Shown in pieces: positions 1-11,150 of a stretch of DNA of 64,000 nt. How positions within the stretch are numbered: the stretch's first letter is position 1; each line of letters opens with the position of its first letter. The notes beneath the pieces were generated by a model, which did no database searches, was not told where the DNA came from, and worked only from the letters and a program-made list of their open reading frames with translations. The position numbers and the translations under genes are program-made. Source of the DNA: Mallotus nudiflorus (taxonomy: Eukaryota > Streptophyta > Magnoliopsida > Malpighiales > Euphorbiaceae); assembly GCA_947683625.1 (NCBI GenBank), contig CANTUR010000113.1:1240001-1304000 (forward strand), in the 5' to 3' direction.

Positions 1-2375
1 AATTATTTGGATTTATAAAATGTATTTTTATTATTAATTGTGTAATTATTGGAAAAATGGATTTTTAATAATATTATATTATCAGTTAGAGTTTTTAAGT
101 AATTATTGGAAAAATAATTATTTTTGGTGTTTTAATGTTAAATATGTTATATTTTGATATTTTGAGGGTATTTATGGTATTTATTGATTTTTGATATATT
201 TTATTGTATAATTTGAATTGTGGTGAATTGTGGATCTCGGTTGGGGAATTTCAGTAGTTCGGAATCCCAACCGAGGGTTGTGAGAATTTTATATTCGAAG
301 TGTATTTTTCCTTGCAGGACCGGCTCTACTTTTTAAGTAGAGAGATGTCCATTTTACAGAAGAGGTTCTGCCAAATTTTTGATAGAATTCTCGTAGAACG
401 TGACATCGGGTCTAATTTCTATTCTGTGTCTGCTTATATTTAGTAATTCTAAATCGAGTCTCTAGAAGTCTAAGTTAGATTTATTCTGATTTCGTGATCA
501 TTTTTATTATTTAGTTGCGCCGACACCAAGACCTAACGGAGCAGGCCCGCTGAGTCTATCTCGTGGAGCGCTAATTAGTGAGTTATTATACTATATATAT
601 ATATGTATTGCATTTAGGATGCATGACTTAGAATTTTTCATTTTCATTATATGTTTTTAAAAGTAATTTAATTTATAATATGATTATGTTTATGTTTAGT
701 ATATTTTAGTATATATACATGTTTTAAATGTATATTCATTCATAATTGTTTATTTAAATGATTAGTATACTTTAGGTATATTTTTAATATATTTTAGGTT
801 TATTCCTAAATAAATGCATGCTATATTATTGATTTATACTTAAATTGTTTTTAAGTATATTTTTGGTATATTTTTTATATATTTCCAAATAAATGCATGT
901 TTTATTATTGATTTAAACCTAACATGTTAATGGTATATTTAAGGTTTATTTTTTATCTATGCATGCTAGATAATTAGGTTATTTTTGGTATATTTTTTTG
1001 GATATATGTCAAACCTAAATGCATGTTTTAGTACATATACATGTTTTAAATGAATACTTATTCATAATTTTTTTTATTAAATGATTTGTGTACTTAAGGT
1101 ATATCTTTAGTATATTTAGGTATATTTTTAAGTAAATGCATGTTATATTGTTGAAACACACTTAAATTGTTTTAAATTATAGCAATGGTTTATCTTTAGT
1201 ATATTTCATGTTTTATTTAACATATATATACCCGAAATATACTTGGTTTGTTTTAGGTATATTTCTGGTATATATATGGTTTATTTTACTATTATGAATG
1301 TTATTCTACATTGTTTATTTTTCGTATGAATGATTTATTATAAATGAAGGATATCAATAGAGCATGCTACCTAGTGGGCAGCACTAGGACCGTGTACGTA
1401 CCGGTGTGATAAATCAGGGTTAAGTGAGAATTAATTGTGGTGATTATAATTGATTTGTTTGATTTGATTAAGATTGATGGTATGATTGATAGTGTCTCGG
1501 GGCCAATCGCACTGACAGTCAAACTACTGAAGCTCGATTGACTTAGTGTCTCGGGGCCAGTCTAATGTCCATAATGAAATAAGTGATATATTGATTTTAT
1601 TAAGATGTGATGTGATTAAGAGTGTGAGCTGGAGCTTGGTTGACCAAGTTTCTTGGGGCCAATCACACTGACAGTCAAATTGCGGGAGCTCGGTTGACTT
1701 AGTGTCTCGGGGCCAGTCTACTGTCCAAATTGGAATAAGTTATCTATCTGGATTTAAGTGAGCCTGCATGGCTAGAGTGATGATATAGTTGATTGAGGTT
1801 GCGATTAATAGGGTTCTATTCGATCCTTCATGAATAAAAATAAATGTTTTTTACATTTAGTGTATTTATAAAAGCTGAGTTTGACATTTGTGTGAAATGC
1901 GTGAATATACATATATATATGAATGCATGATTGGATATGGTTTAGATTGCATGTATATATAGTATAATAATTTACTCAGTGAGGTCTGACCCCCCTCAAT
2001 TATTTTTTTTCAGGAGATTCTATATCGTCAAATCCTAGTAGTAGAGTTCTTCGCTGGTGTTCTTCCGTCCCGACTATTTTATGTAAATGTATACTTTAAA
2101 CTCTGATTTGTATTCTAGAAACTACAGTAATAATGTGATTATTTCAGAAGAGTATTGCTTTGTTTAATACTTTATACTCTGAGAGTATATTTGAACACTG
2201 TATGAGTATGTATTTATTTATTATATATATATTGATTCGAATTTTTTTTTAATTAAGTTGTACTTTTATCTATTTATTGTATATTTTTATTTTCTAAGGC
2301 TTGCTACGGGTTCCGGATTCGAAAGAATTCTCGTTCCTTAGCGTCAGTCATGACTCCTAGTTTTGGGTCGTGACA
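1..2375 (+). mobile_element. Tekay/Del-type Gypsy LTR, 3' part (window-edge partial)
   Basis: This is the plus-strand counterpart of the minus-strand LTRs at 14220-17285 and 22315-25382. The shared terminal block (2298-2375, ending GGGTCGTGACA) is the reverse complement of the TGTCACGACCC start of those LTRs. The GGCCAGTC/GGCCAATC repeat block (1490-1735) and the TTTTTTTTCAG acceptor-like site near 2013 are also shared. The LTR ends at 2375 directly against SIRE-type Copia pol sequence, so it inserted into that element; the 3' target duplication would be CATGA (2376-2380). The 5' end lies outside the window, so solo LTR versus full element cannot be decided. It is clearly more diverged than the 14220-25382 copy and carries the GGCC repeat pair twice, where the others have it once. 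Confidence 0.85.
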
Positions 2376-2378
2376 CAT

Positions 2379-2516
2379 GATCATGTGCAAAATGGTAAAA
2401 TTTTTCTTGAATTTATTGATATAAATCATCAATTAACAGACATCTTTACCAAGCCTCTTTGTGAAGAACGATTGAATTTTATTAAACATGAGCTTGGTAT
2501 AATAGATGGTTCATGA
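2379..2516 (+). pseudogene. Copia pol C-terminal tail (end of RNase H region)
   Basis: An open stretch of 45 codons plus a TGA stop. It contains the Copia C-terminal signature DIFTKPL and a tail ending HELGIIDGS. It closely matches the last residues of the complete SIRE pol at 52025-55135. The upstream part of the protein is missing because the Gypsy LTR interrupts it at 2375/2376. Nonfunctional fragment. Confidence 0.85.
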
Positions 2517-4316
2517 TTTTCTTGATGGTTGGATCTCTTCATTAAAATTCATGATTTTCTTAAATTTTATGTGCAATCATGCTTTTAACTTATTTTTTAC
2601 TTTATGTTTATTTTTCGTATTTTATGCCATTTCATAAAATTCATGCACAAACATTTATGTTCTTTATCATGTATAATTTTATTTTAAATAATTATTATTT
2701 AATAAATAATTATTGAATTTTCTTCAATTTATTAATTATTTAAATAAGCAAATCTATTTCATATACATGACTTGATTTATTGTATTTCCCATTTGCATGA
2801 ATTTTTTTAATTTTTATTAAAAATTTATTTTTCCCATTTAAATGCTTGATTTATGATAATAATTATAATAACATTTAATTTGGTTGTGATTTGATATGTT
2901 TTGAAGTTAACTTGATGTAAAAGAACCTATTTGTCATGATTCAAGGACTTACTTGAAAAGTTTTTGAAACTTTAGGGGCCTTTTGCCAATTGTATGCTCA
3001 TCACAACATACAATGCACTTGGTCTCAACCTCCTCCACCTCCTCAATAAGACTAGATTTATTTTTATGAGTTTTGTGTGTTTTTTGTTAGGTTTTGTTTG
3101 GTTTATTTTCAGTATATTTTCGGTTTCTAAGATATAAGTTGTTAGCTTATGTCTATGTTTATTTCGTGTTAGTTTATATTTGGTTTATTTTCTATTTTTC
3201 TTTAATTTATAAGCCATGAGTTTCTAGTTTGTCTTGTTTATGTTATGTTTCTCTTAAGTTTACAATTGATATTCTAATATGATTGTAACTCTATCCACTT
3301 CATTAATACAATTTCTATTTTATTAAAATTTCCTATTGCATTTTGATAAAGGGGGGAAACATTGGAAATTTAATTTTTTTTTTTTGCATGCATAAATATT
3401 GTAAGTGTGGCTAATTTTGTCCTCTTTAATAATTATGTTTTCATGATTTTATAATTGTGATAAAAAGTCTTGTTTTGCTTATTTTATTTCTTTGTGCCAA
3501 AATCCTTATTTTTTTTAAAGATTTGATTTATTTTTGGTTCCTTCAAATTTATTTCCTTTTATATCTCTCTTTTCTTTTTGTCTTTGACAAAGAGGGAGAA
3601 AAGTGTTATGAGTAATTGTGTTTGTGATATGTTAAGTGCTACATGATCACGTATATTAGCTAGATAAGTTCTATATGATCATATGATAGTTAAGTTTGTC
3701 AAGTTTCAAAATAAGTGCTATATGTACTATGTTTGTGATGCATTTAAGTAGCATTACATGCATATATTTTTGAAATAATTTCCTTCATATTGCTTAATGA
3801 TCATATTATCATGTTTTTATATTTTTAACACATTTGTCATGTTAGACCTCGTCTTCTTCTTTTTGTCCCTCATGTTAAATTTTATGTTGTTTTATTTTTG
3901 ACAAAAGGGAATAAAGTATTAAATTTATATTTTTTATCATGTCTAAAAAAGGGAGAAATAAAGAAATATATTTATATAAAGGAGAAAATTTTAACCATTT
4001 TAAATTGGTATCATTTTTTTAATCATATCCTTTATGATTATTTAATATTTTTTAAGAAACATGCTATGTCATCCTTATATGTATGCTATGATAATTCATT
4101 TTTTCATGCTTTGATACATGATACATTTTATTGAATTTATGCATATATTAAGAGGGAGGAAAATATTTTTATATATTGCTATATTGCATCTACTTAATTT
4201 GAAAGGGGGGGGAGCTATTTTACATAACACATATCTATTCATGTTAATTATTTGGCACTCGCACACAATTTATTTATTTTTATCAAATTAGTTGTTAGAG
4301 CCAAAAATGGGGAGAT

Positions 4317-5427
4317 TGTTGACCATTTGCATAATCAAACTCCTAATTTTGAACTTTGACAAACAATTTAAATTCTAATGATTTTATTTAAGTGTGTAGG
4401 AAGTTAATCGATTACAAAGTATAAGAGCTCAATATTTGGAATTGTTAAAATACTTCTTAAAATAGTATTTAACATGTATTTGATGAAGTACATGAACCAA
4501 TGCAAGTGCCTAAATTAATTTATGCAAAAGAAGTAAAGAAAAATTACTTTTTGGACTTATAGGTGTCTCCTCATGAGCGTCTCACGAGCTGTCCCTTTTG
4601 GGTGCCCATTTTGAGCTATTTTAGCTGTTTTGGATAGTGCTACTCATGAGTGGCATTAACAATCGTGAGTAGCTTGTGAGGACAGTCCACATAGCTTATA
4701 ACAAGCAAAAATAAGCAAATTTTGAACTCTAACAATCCTCAAATTGATCCTCATAAGCCAGGACACTACCTCACAATCGTGAGTGACGTTTCAGCTGCAA
4801 AAGTTTGAAAAATAATCAAGGATGTTTATAAGACTTTAGAGACATAATCAATGCGTCCAACAACCATGTTTTTTAGTTTTTTTTTATCTATATAAACTAC
4901 TCCTAGAGCTCAATTGAAGTAAAGACATTTTGCTTATTACAATTCTCCATCTTAACATTCATCAAAGATTTCAAACTCTTAAACATTTATTCTTTATTTC
5001 ACTAACTCTTATGAGAGTTGGTTATGTGTTAGAAATAGAATTTCTACTTCATCTAAGTCTTGGGATAGATTAGAAGAGGAGTGCAATTTATTTATAAAGG
5101 AATTGATTTAAGTGTTTAACCATTAAAACACTTGGGAATTGGTTTAAGAGTGAGCCTAGAAACTCTTGATTGTAAGGTTGAAGAGTGAGCCTCAAACTCT
5201 TATGTAATCTCAATATTATGTATTAGATTGTATGATATTGAAAATCCTAACTTAGGGATAAATTAGGTAGAGACATAGGATTATTAAGAATCTGAACTCC
5301 TTAAATCATTGTGTTCATTATTCTTCTTATTCTATTCTCTTTTAATTCTTTCTTAATTCCTTAAAATCATTTTTATTTTTTAAAATCTTCATTAGCCTTA
5401 TTCACCACCCCCTCTAAGTTACTTTCA
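4317..5427 (+). repeat. 3' LTR of SIRE-like Copia remnant
   Basis: It begins TGTTGACCATTTGCATAATC directly after a GGGGAGAT polypurine tract. It ends in a C-rich stretch (CACCCCCTCTAAG) followed by ACTTTCA. Both ends correspond to the LTR ends of the complete SIRE element (GGTCAACA and TGAAAAGAG on the plus strand there). Length is about 1.11 kb against 1.31-1.50 kb in the intact copy. Confidence 0.8.
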
Positions 5428-6205
5428 TTCCCCTTTTTTTTCAAGACATCCCTCTTTTCTAATAAACTTGACTAGACCTAAAATGGTACGCTATCTTGCT
5501 TAGCTTCCATAAAAAAAGAAAAAGGATAATAGGTTCCTTTTAAAATTTGTACACAATATTTTTGGATTCTGTGTAAGCTGCTAACCCATATTACCCAATA
5601 AAGCATTATTAAACAAAGCTAATTCCTGAAATCCTAACCCACCATTCTTTTTAATATCTGTCAACACTCCCCAATTAATCCAATGCATCTTATTGGAATT
5701 AGTGTCTTGACTCCATTAGAACCTTGTAATATATTTCTCCATTTGCTTAGTGATTCTCACTGGAAGCTTAAAAATGAACAAAGGAGGGCAACGCTTGCAA
5801 AACCAATTTCACCATGATCTCTCTCCCCACCGGAGTTAAAAATTTGGTCCTCTAATATTGTATTTTGTCAGCTATCCGTTGAAGCAAAAAACTAAACAGT
5901 TTTTTTTTATCTGTCCCTAATGCAAAGGCATTTCTAGATATTTAGAAGTGTATTTTGATTCATTTACACCAAAAGCATCACATGTTTACTTTTTAATTTT
6001 TGGATTAGCTGCTGTATTAAACATTATTTCTGACTTGTGAAAGTTAATTCTCTGACCTGTAGTTGCAGAATATTTCTTGAAAATAGCTTTGAAAGTTTGG
6101 ATCTCTTGCACTATGGCTTCCCTGTATAAAACTGTGTTATAAGCAAATTTAGAATGAGTGATTGGCAGACAGTGCCTAGTTATGCGAATTCCCTTGACAA
6201 CACCT

Positions 6206-6717
6206 TGTTGCGCATAATTTACACATATTTTTTAGTTGAATTTTAATGAATCTTAAATAAATAATTAATTATATTTAGGTTGAAATTAGGTTTATTTAGG
6301 ATTAATTTTAGTTTATAGCTTGATTTAGAATTTTATTGTCTTTAGTTTAATTTCTATCAAATTAGGAGCCATTAGGGGGGGGGGGGGACAATGAGATTAA
6401 TTAGAGTAATTTATGATCAATGAGTGGTTTATCCTTGATTGTGATCAATGAGGTATATTAATTTCATTCTGTAATTCAAGTCCTAACCAGTGAAACAAAC
6501 CTAATCTCTCTTTTATCCCCATTGATTTAATTAGATTAATTAGAGTAGATAGTTTATTTTTATTTATTTAATTTAATTCTTGCAATTTAATTTTATTTGT
6601 GCTAGCTAGGGAAATTGGTTGACAGTTAGTACTTAGTACCCTTTCCTCGTGGGAACGATATTCTACTTATCACTTTATTACTTTCCACGATCCGTACACT
6701 TGCGGAGTTATGCTAAC
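6206..6717. mobile_element. Insertion inside LINE RT, probably an LTR-derived fragment
   Basis: LINE coding similarity stops on both sides of this roughly 0.5-kb segment (QGDPLSPYLF side at about 6750, GIRI side at about 6190). It starts TGTTGCGCA and ends GCTAACA, contains a run of 12-13 G near 6376, and ends with a GTGGGAACGATATTCTAC-like stretch, typical of the 3' end of some Gypsy LTRs. No matching target duplication was found, so the exact ends and class are uncertain. Confidence 0.45.
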
Positions 6718-7104
6718 AATACTCTGTGATAATAATTCAAGATAAGTACTCAACAAGCAAAATAAATAGGTAGGGAGAAAGTGGATCTCCCTGCTTGATA
6801 TCCTTGTTTGGCAAAAAGGATCGTGAAATAAAGCCATTAATAGATATTACAAATTCCATTGTTTGAACACAAAGCATTACCATCTTCACCCAGTCTTCTT
6901 GAAAGCCAAATTGAAGTAAAAAACACCTAAGAGCTTCCTAGTTGACATTATCATACGCCTTTGCCATGTCAAGCTTCAAAGCAAAAAGACACTTTTTTTT
7001 TATTTCAATTTTATTCTCAAAGCATGAACTAATTCATGATTGATTATTATATTTTCCTGGATGTTTCTACCACTAACTAATCCAGTTTGATGAGGAGAGA
7101 TTAG

Positions 7105-7572
7105 TTAAGGAAGCCATTTCTTTAACCTATTAGAGATTACCTTAGAGATGATTTTATAGCTAAAATTACATAAACTGATTGGACAAAATTCATCGAATGT
7201 CTCTAGATGCTTGTTCTTAAGGATTAACACAATTATAGTTTTATTGAGTCCCCGAGGTAAGCACCTAAATTGGAAAAAATTCTTTACAATATGGATAACA
7301 TCATCCTTGATCACTTCCCAGTGATTTTGATAAAAAAAAATGCATGGGAAGCCATTTGGACCCAGTGATTTCAATTTGCCTAATCCAAAAATTGTAGCTT
7401 TAACCTCCTCTAAACTGACCTCTTTCATTAAATTTGAATTAATTTCCTCAATCACCAACTTTGGCATGACTACAGAGAAATCTCCTTTAAAATGAATTGG
7501 TTCTTCCTGAAACAAACCTTGAAAGTGCTCTACTACTTTTTCTTTAATTCTGCTTTCTTTTATCAACCACAC
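7105..7572 (-). pseudogene. LINE reverse transcriptase, N-terminal RT fragment
   Basis: An open reading frame of 155 aa that is the longest surviving piece of the LINE. It carries conserved segments preceding and entering the RT fold: GPNGFPCIFF (the family usually has GPDG-FP), then PISLCNFSYKIISKVISNRL. It has no YxDD catalytic box, because that part lies further downstream on the minus strand and is disrupted. Nonfunctional. Confidence 0.8.
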
Positions 7573-10065
7573 ATCCTCTTTAGTTCTAATTTTACCAATT
7601 TGGTTTAGCTGTCTCCTTTGTATGGCTATAATATGAAAAATTTAGTGTTTTGATCACTTTCATATAGTCATTTCACATGAGCTCTCAGCTTCCAATACAG
7701 CTCTTCTTGCTCTCATAAAACATTTATCCTTTGTTGAAGATCTTGTACCTTCGTTTGCTTCTGGCCATCTAAACTCTCGGTCATGATTTAATCCATTCTA
7801 TACCTCATTACATTTGACTAGCTATTTGAACCCATGTTTCTCAAGGGACACCAACAAATAAAAGCTTTCCTTAGTCGATTAAGTTTCATTTGAAAGTAAA
7901 GAGTAGAGGCTGGTTGAACCACCTCTTTATACTAAGATCTTCGAATTTCATTTTGCCATTCTTCTTCCTCTTCCTATTTCTCTTCTTACATGAACCTTCT
8001 TCTACTTTTAGGTTTAGGAGGTTTAGTAATAAGGATTAGTGGTCTATAATCTGATCCCAAAAAGCGCTCATGTATAACCTTTGCCAAAGCCCAATCAAGA
8101 TAAGCTTGAATGTTTCTATCACCCTTTTGTCTGTTATTTTGTGTAAAGTTACCTACTTAATATCCAAGATCCATTAGAGAATAGTCTTCAATTAGATCTC
8201 GAAAATCCCTAGTCTAGGATTAGTAAACTGTGCTTCCTTCTTTCTTCTCTTCGGGGTTGAGATAAGCATTAAAGTCTTTGATTAAAAGCCATAGGATTGA
8301 GTCATCCATATCTAAAGCTCTAATTGCCTTCTAAACTTCCTTTCTCCTCTCTTTTTGTGGATGACCATAAACCACTGTGAAGTGTCATTCCTCCCCTTTG
8401 ATTTTGACCATTGTATCAATAAAGTTGGTAGATGTATTCTATATCCTGATTTGGCATACATCAATCTACCACAAGCTTAAACCTCCAGATCTGCCTTCTC
8501 AGTCACAATGAAAGCCATTTTTGAACCCAAAATTCCGTTGGATCTTTACCATGCTTTCAAATGGTAGTTTAGTTTCCATAAGGAAAACTATCTATGGCTT
8601 TTCTTTAGCACTAATTTCTTCAATACCTGTGAAGTTAATGAGTTTCCAAGACCTTGGCAATTCCAGGAGACTAGAATCATGGTATTTAGTAGAAAAATCG
8701 ATAAATTCAAGCTGAAAGATATCTAGAGCTATAATTTCATGTCCATATGGCTATAATTTCACTTTAGTGTAATATGATTTCATAAGCAATAAATTATTCT
8801 AATAATAATAATAATAATAATAAGCTATAAATACTATATCACACATGAATTTTGAGTTATAAAATTTAAATTTTACCGTTGTCAATTTAAAAAAAGAAGA
8901 CTATTTCTTATTGTGCAGTTTATTGATATTAAAGTCATATGACCTCCTATTAATCAAAAAAATATTTTTAAAAAATTACACCCACAAAAAATTAAGTAAT
9001 TTAATGATATATTTCCTTTTAAAATATTAATAAATTAAAAATTTGATTTTTTTTTTTATGTTGAAAAAATTATACCACAACTATTTTTATAAATCAAGAG
9101 TTACACAAAAAAATTAGATATTTAATAAAATTGAACAATGCCATATCAACAAATAATAACATAATTATTTTTTATGTAAATTAAAATGTTATGTGATATT
9201 TATTAAATTTTGAGTTGGATTTTAAATTTATTTTTTATGTAATAAAACAATAAGTAGTGTTATATTAGATAAATTATAAAAGACAAAAAAAATAATAAAA
9301 AAAAAGACATGCATTATCCATCCAATTGGCACATTCTCACCATATCTGATTAGATTTTCCTGCTGCATGCTAGATGCCAGTTTTTGGCTCATTCTTAATT
9401 GATAAACATTTATTTATTTTTTCGCGTTCAATATATCATAAATATTTTAAGAATCTGTCTATTTAAAAAACTGAATAAATATAAGTCAAAAAATTTAAAA
9501 AATACTGACATTTGTTGATTTAAGTATTAAAAAATTTAAATTACTTTAAATAAGATATTAAATTTGTATTATATATATATAAAAATATGTCGGGAGAATT
9601 TTAATTACTTATACATTCTTACTTATACATTCATTACTTATAAATTCTTATAGTTATTGAATACTAAAAAAATTATATTAAAAAAAATTAAAAAATTACA
9701 AATACATTGATATTAAATTACATAAATTTAATAATCAAAATCAAAGGGATGATGGAATCAAATATTTAATTCAACTAATTCTGTCTCATTTAAAATAATA
9801 GTCATCATATGGCTAAAGCCATTCATATACATATATTTTGGTCTTTTTGACAGAATCAGGTCTCTGCTTTCATGTTGAAGAACAAAAATTTTGAAAAGGA
9901 TTGGTTTTTAAGACTTTGATTGGCAACTAAATTGGTCATTTTACTAATTTACAGGTCAACTGATTCCACAATCCCGTTAAATATCATATTATAAATATTT
10001 TTATTTATATATTTAATAACTAAATTTTGTATGTTAATTTATAAATAATTATAAGGTTTATTAAT

Positions 10066-10766
10066 GGGTGAAACACATTTTCTCCTTAAGATTTGATCTA
10101 ATTTGCACTTTTTTCCCTTCTTATTTGAAAATCAAAATTTTTCATCCTTCAGTCTTCATTCCATTAACACTTTAGTCATTGCGGTAAAATTTCGATAAAT
10201 CTCTTATATTAAAAAAAATATTTAGATCCATGTACTTTATCAATATAAAACAGTTTAATCCCTCTATTTAAATAATGTAAAAAAAAATTCAGTGCCTTAA
10301 ATTTTTAATAATATATTAAAAATTAGAATTGTTAATAATTTAAAAAATTAGAATTGTTCAAATCAAATACTAAAAATTCGAATAATTTTTATTTTTAAAG
10401 TGAAATTAAGCAAATTAATGAATTCATTAAGGTTTCTGACCTGATTTTTAACTATAAAGTATTGATAAAAATATATGTAAGTGTTGAAAAAAATTAGTTA
10501 ATTTTAAAAATTTAATATTTAAAATTAAAATATTTAATTTTATTAAAATAAAGAAATTAAACTGTATATTTTTATAAAATAGAATAATTAAATTATATAT
10601 TTTTATAAAATAAAGAAATCTATTTTTTTTATATAAGAGATTCGTTGAAACTCTATCGAAAAAACTTAAGTATTGATAAGATGAAAATTGAAAAAAAAAA
10701 ATTTAAATAAGAAGAGGAAAAATGTGAATTAGTTATAGTCTGAGGGGAAAATGTAATTTGCTCTTA
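10066..10766. repeat. MITE-like element with long terminal inverted repeats
   Basis: The left end (about 10066-10220) and the reverse complement of the right end (about 10610-10766) match over roughly 150 bp. Shared blocks include ACATTTTCYCC at the ends and AATCTCTTATAT further in. The interior is AT-rich with no ORF. The layout resembles Mutator-type MITEs, but no target-site duplication could be identified, so the ends are approximate. Confidence 0.5.
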
Positions 10767-11112
10767 GACCAAACATTTTTATTTTATTGCAAATTTAGTC
10801 CATTTCTTAATTTTGGTATAAATATTTCAATTTGACAATTTATTGGCAATAATAGTTCATTCTTGATTTTGATTAAAATTAAGTATAAAGGAACTGACAT
10901 AATATTTTAGATGGCAATGTTGATATTGATTTCATTGCCACATCAACACTTTATTTGTATAAAAAGATAAAATATTTCCAATTTGTAGTAAATTTATTTG
11001 AAATTTTTAATTGTTGTTATAATATTTTAATTTTTTTTAAAATATTACATTTTACTAATAGTTAATATTTACTTATAATATTTAAATTATTTATTATTTC
11101 AATATAACATTT

Positions 11113-11113
<1 letters not shown>

Positions 11114-11148
<35 letters not shown>
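11114..11148. repeat. (AT)n microsatellite
   Basis: An uninterrupted run of alternating A and T of about 35 bp. Confidence 0.95.

Positions 11149-11150
<2 letters not shown>

Larger units (their letters stand above)
2376..5427 (+). mobile_element. SIRE-like Copia remnant, 3' portion
   Basis: This is the 3' part of a Copia element of the same type as the complete one at 48772-58526. In order it holds the last 46 codons of pol, a 1.8-kb noncoding spacer with several purine blocks, a polypurine tract (about 4303-4316, ending GGGGAGAT) and a 3' LTR at 4317-5427 that starts TGTTGACC and ends ACTTTCA. The element's 5' part is cut off by the Gypsy LTR at 1-2375. On its right it abuts LINE reverse-transcriptase sequence, so it inserted into the LINE. 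No intact ORF remains. The short ORF at 3898-4134 is not supported as coding. Confidence 0.85.
5428..8710 (-). mobile_element. L1-like LINE remnant (endonuclease plus reverse transcriptase)
   Basis: Read on the minus strand, conceptual translation gives a degraded plant non-LTR retrotransposon. Near 8660-8560 is an APE-type endonuclease start resembling SWNCQGLGN followed by FLMETKL. At 7105-7572 is reverse-transcriptase domain sequence including PISLCNFSYKIISK. Near 6970-6760 come LDMAKAYDNVN and QGDPLSPYLF. At 5900-5440 is the C-terminal region with GGLGF and ALLG blocks. Several in-frame stops and frameshifts are present, and a foreign segment (about 6206-6717) sits inside the RT. The 3' end is cut by the SIRE element at 5427/5428. 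It is probably the oldest element in this nest. No poly(A) tail or target duplication could be defined. Confidence 0.8.

Noticed and set aside
6376..6387. Poly-G run (and those at 48787 and 57233) as G-quadruplex regulatory sites
   Set aside because: Single homopolymer runs of variable length inside repeats; no evidence beyond composition.
8521..8715. Plus-strand 64-codon ORF
   Set aside because: It is antisense to the LINE endonuclease region, which gives recognisable protein on the minus strand.
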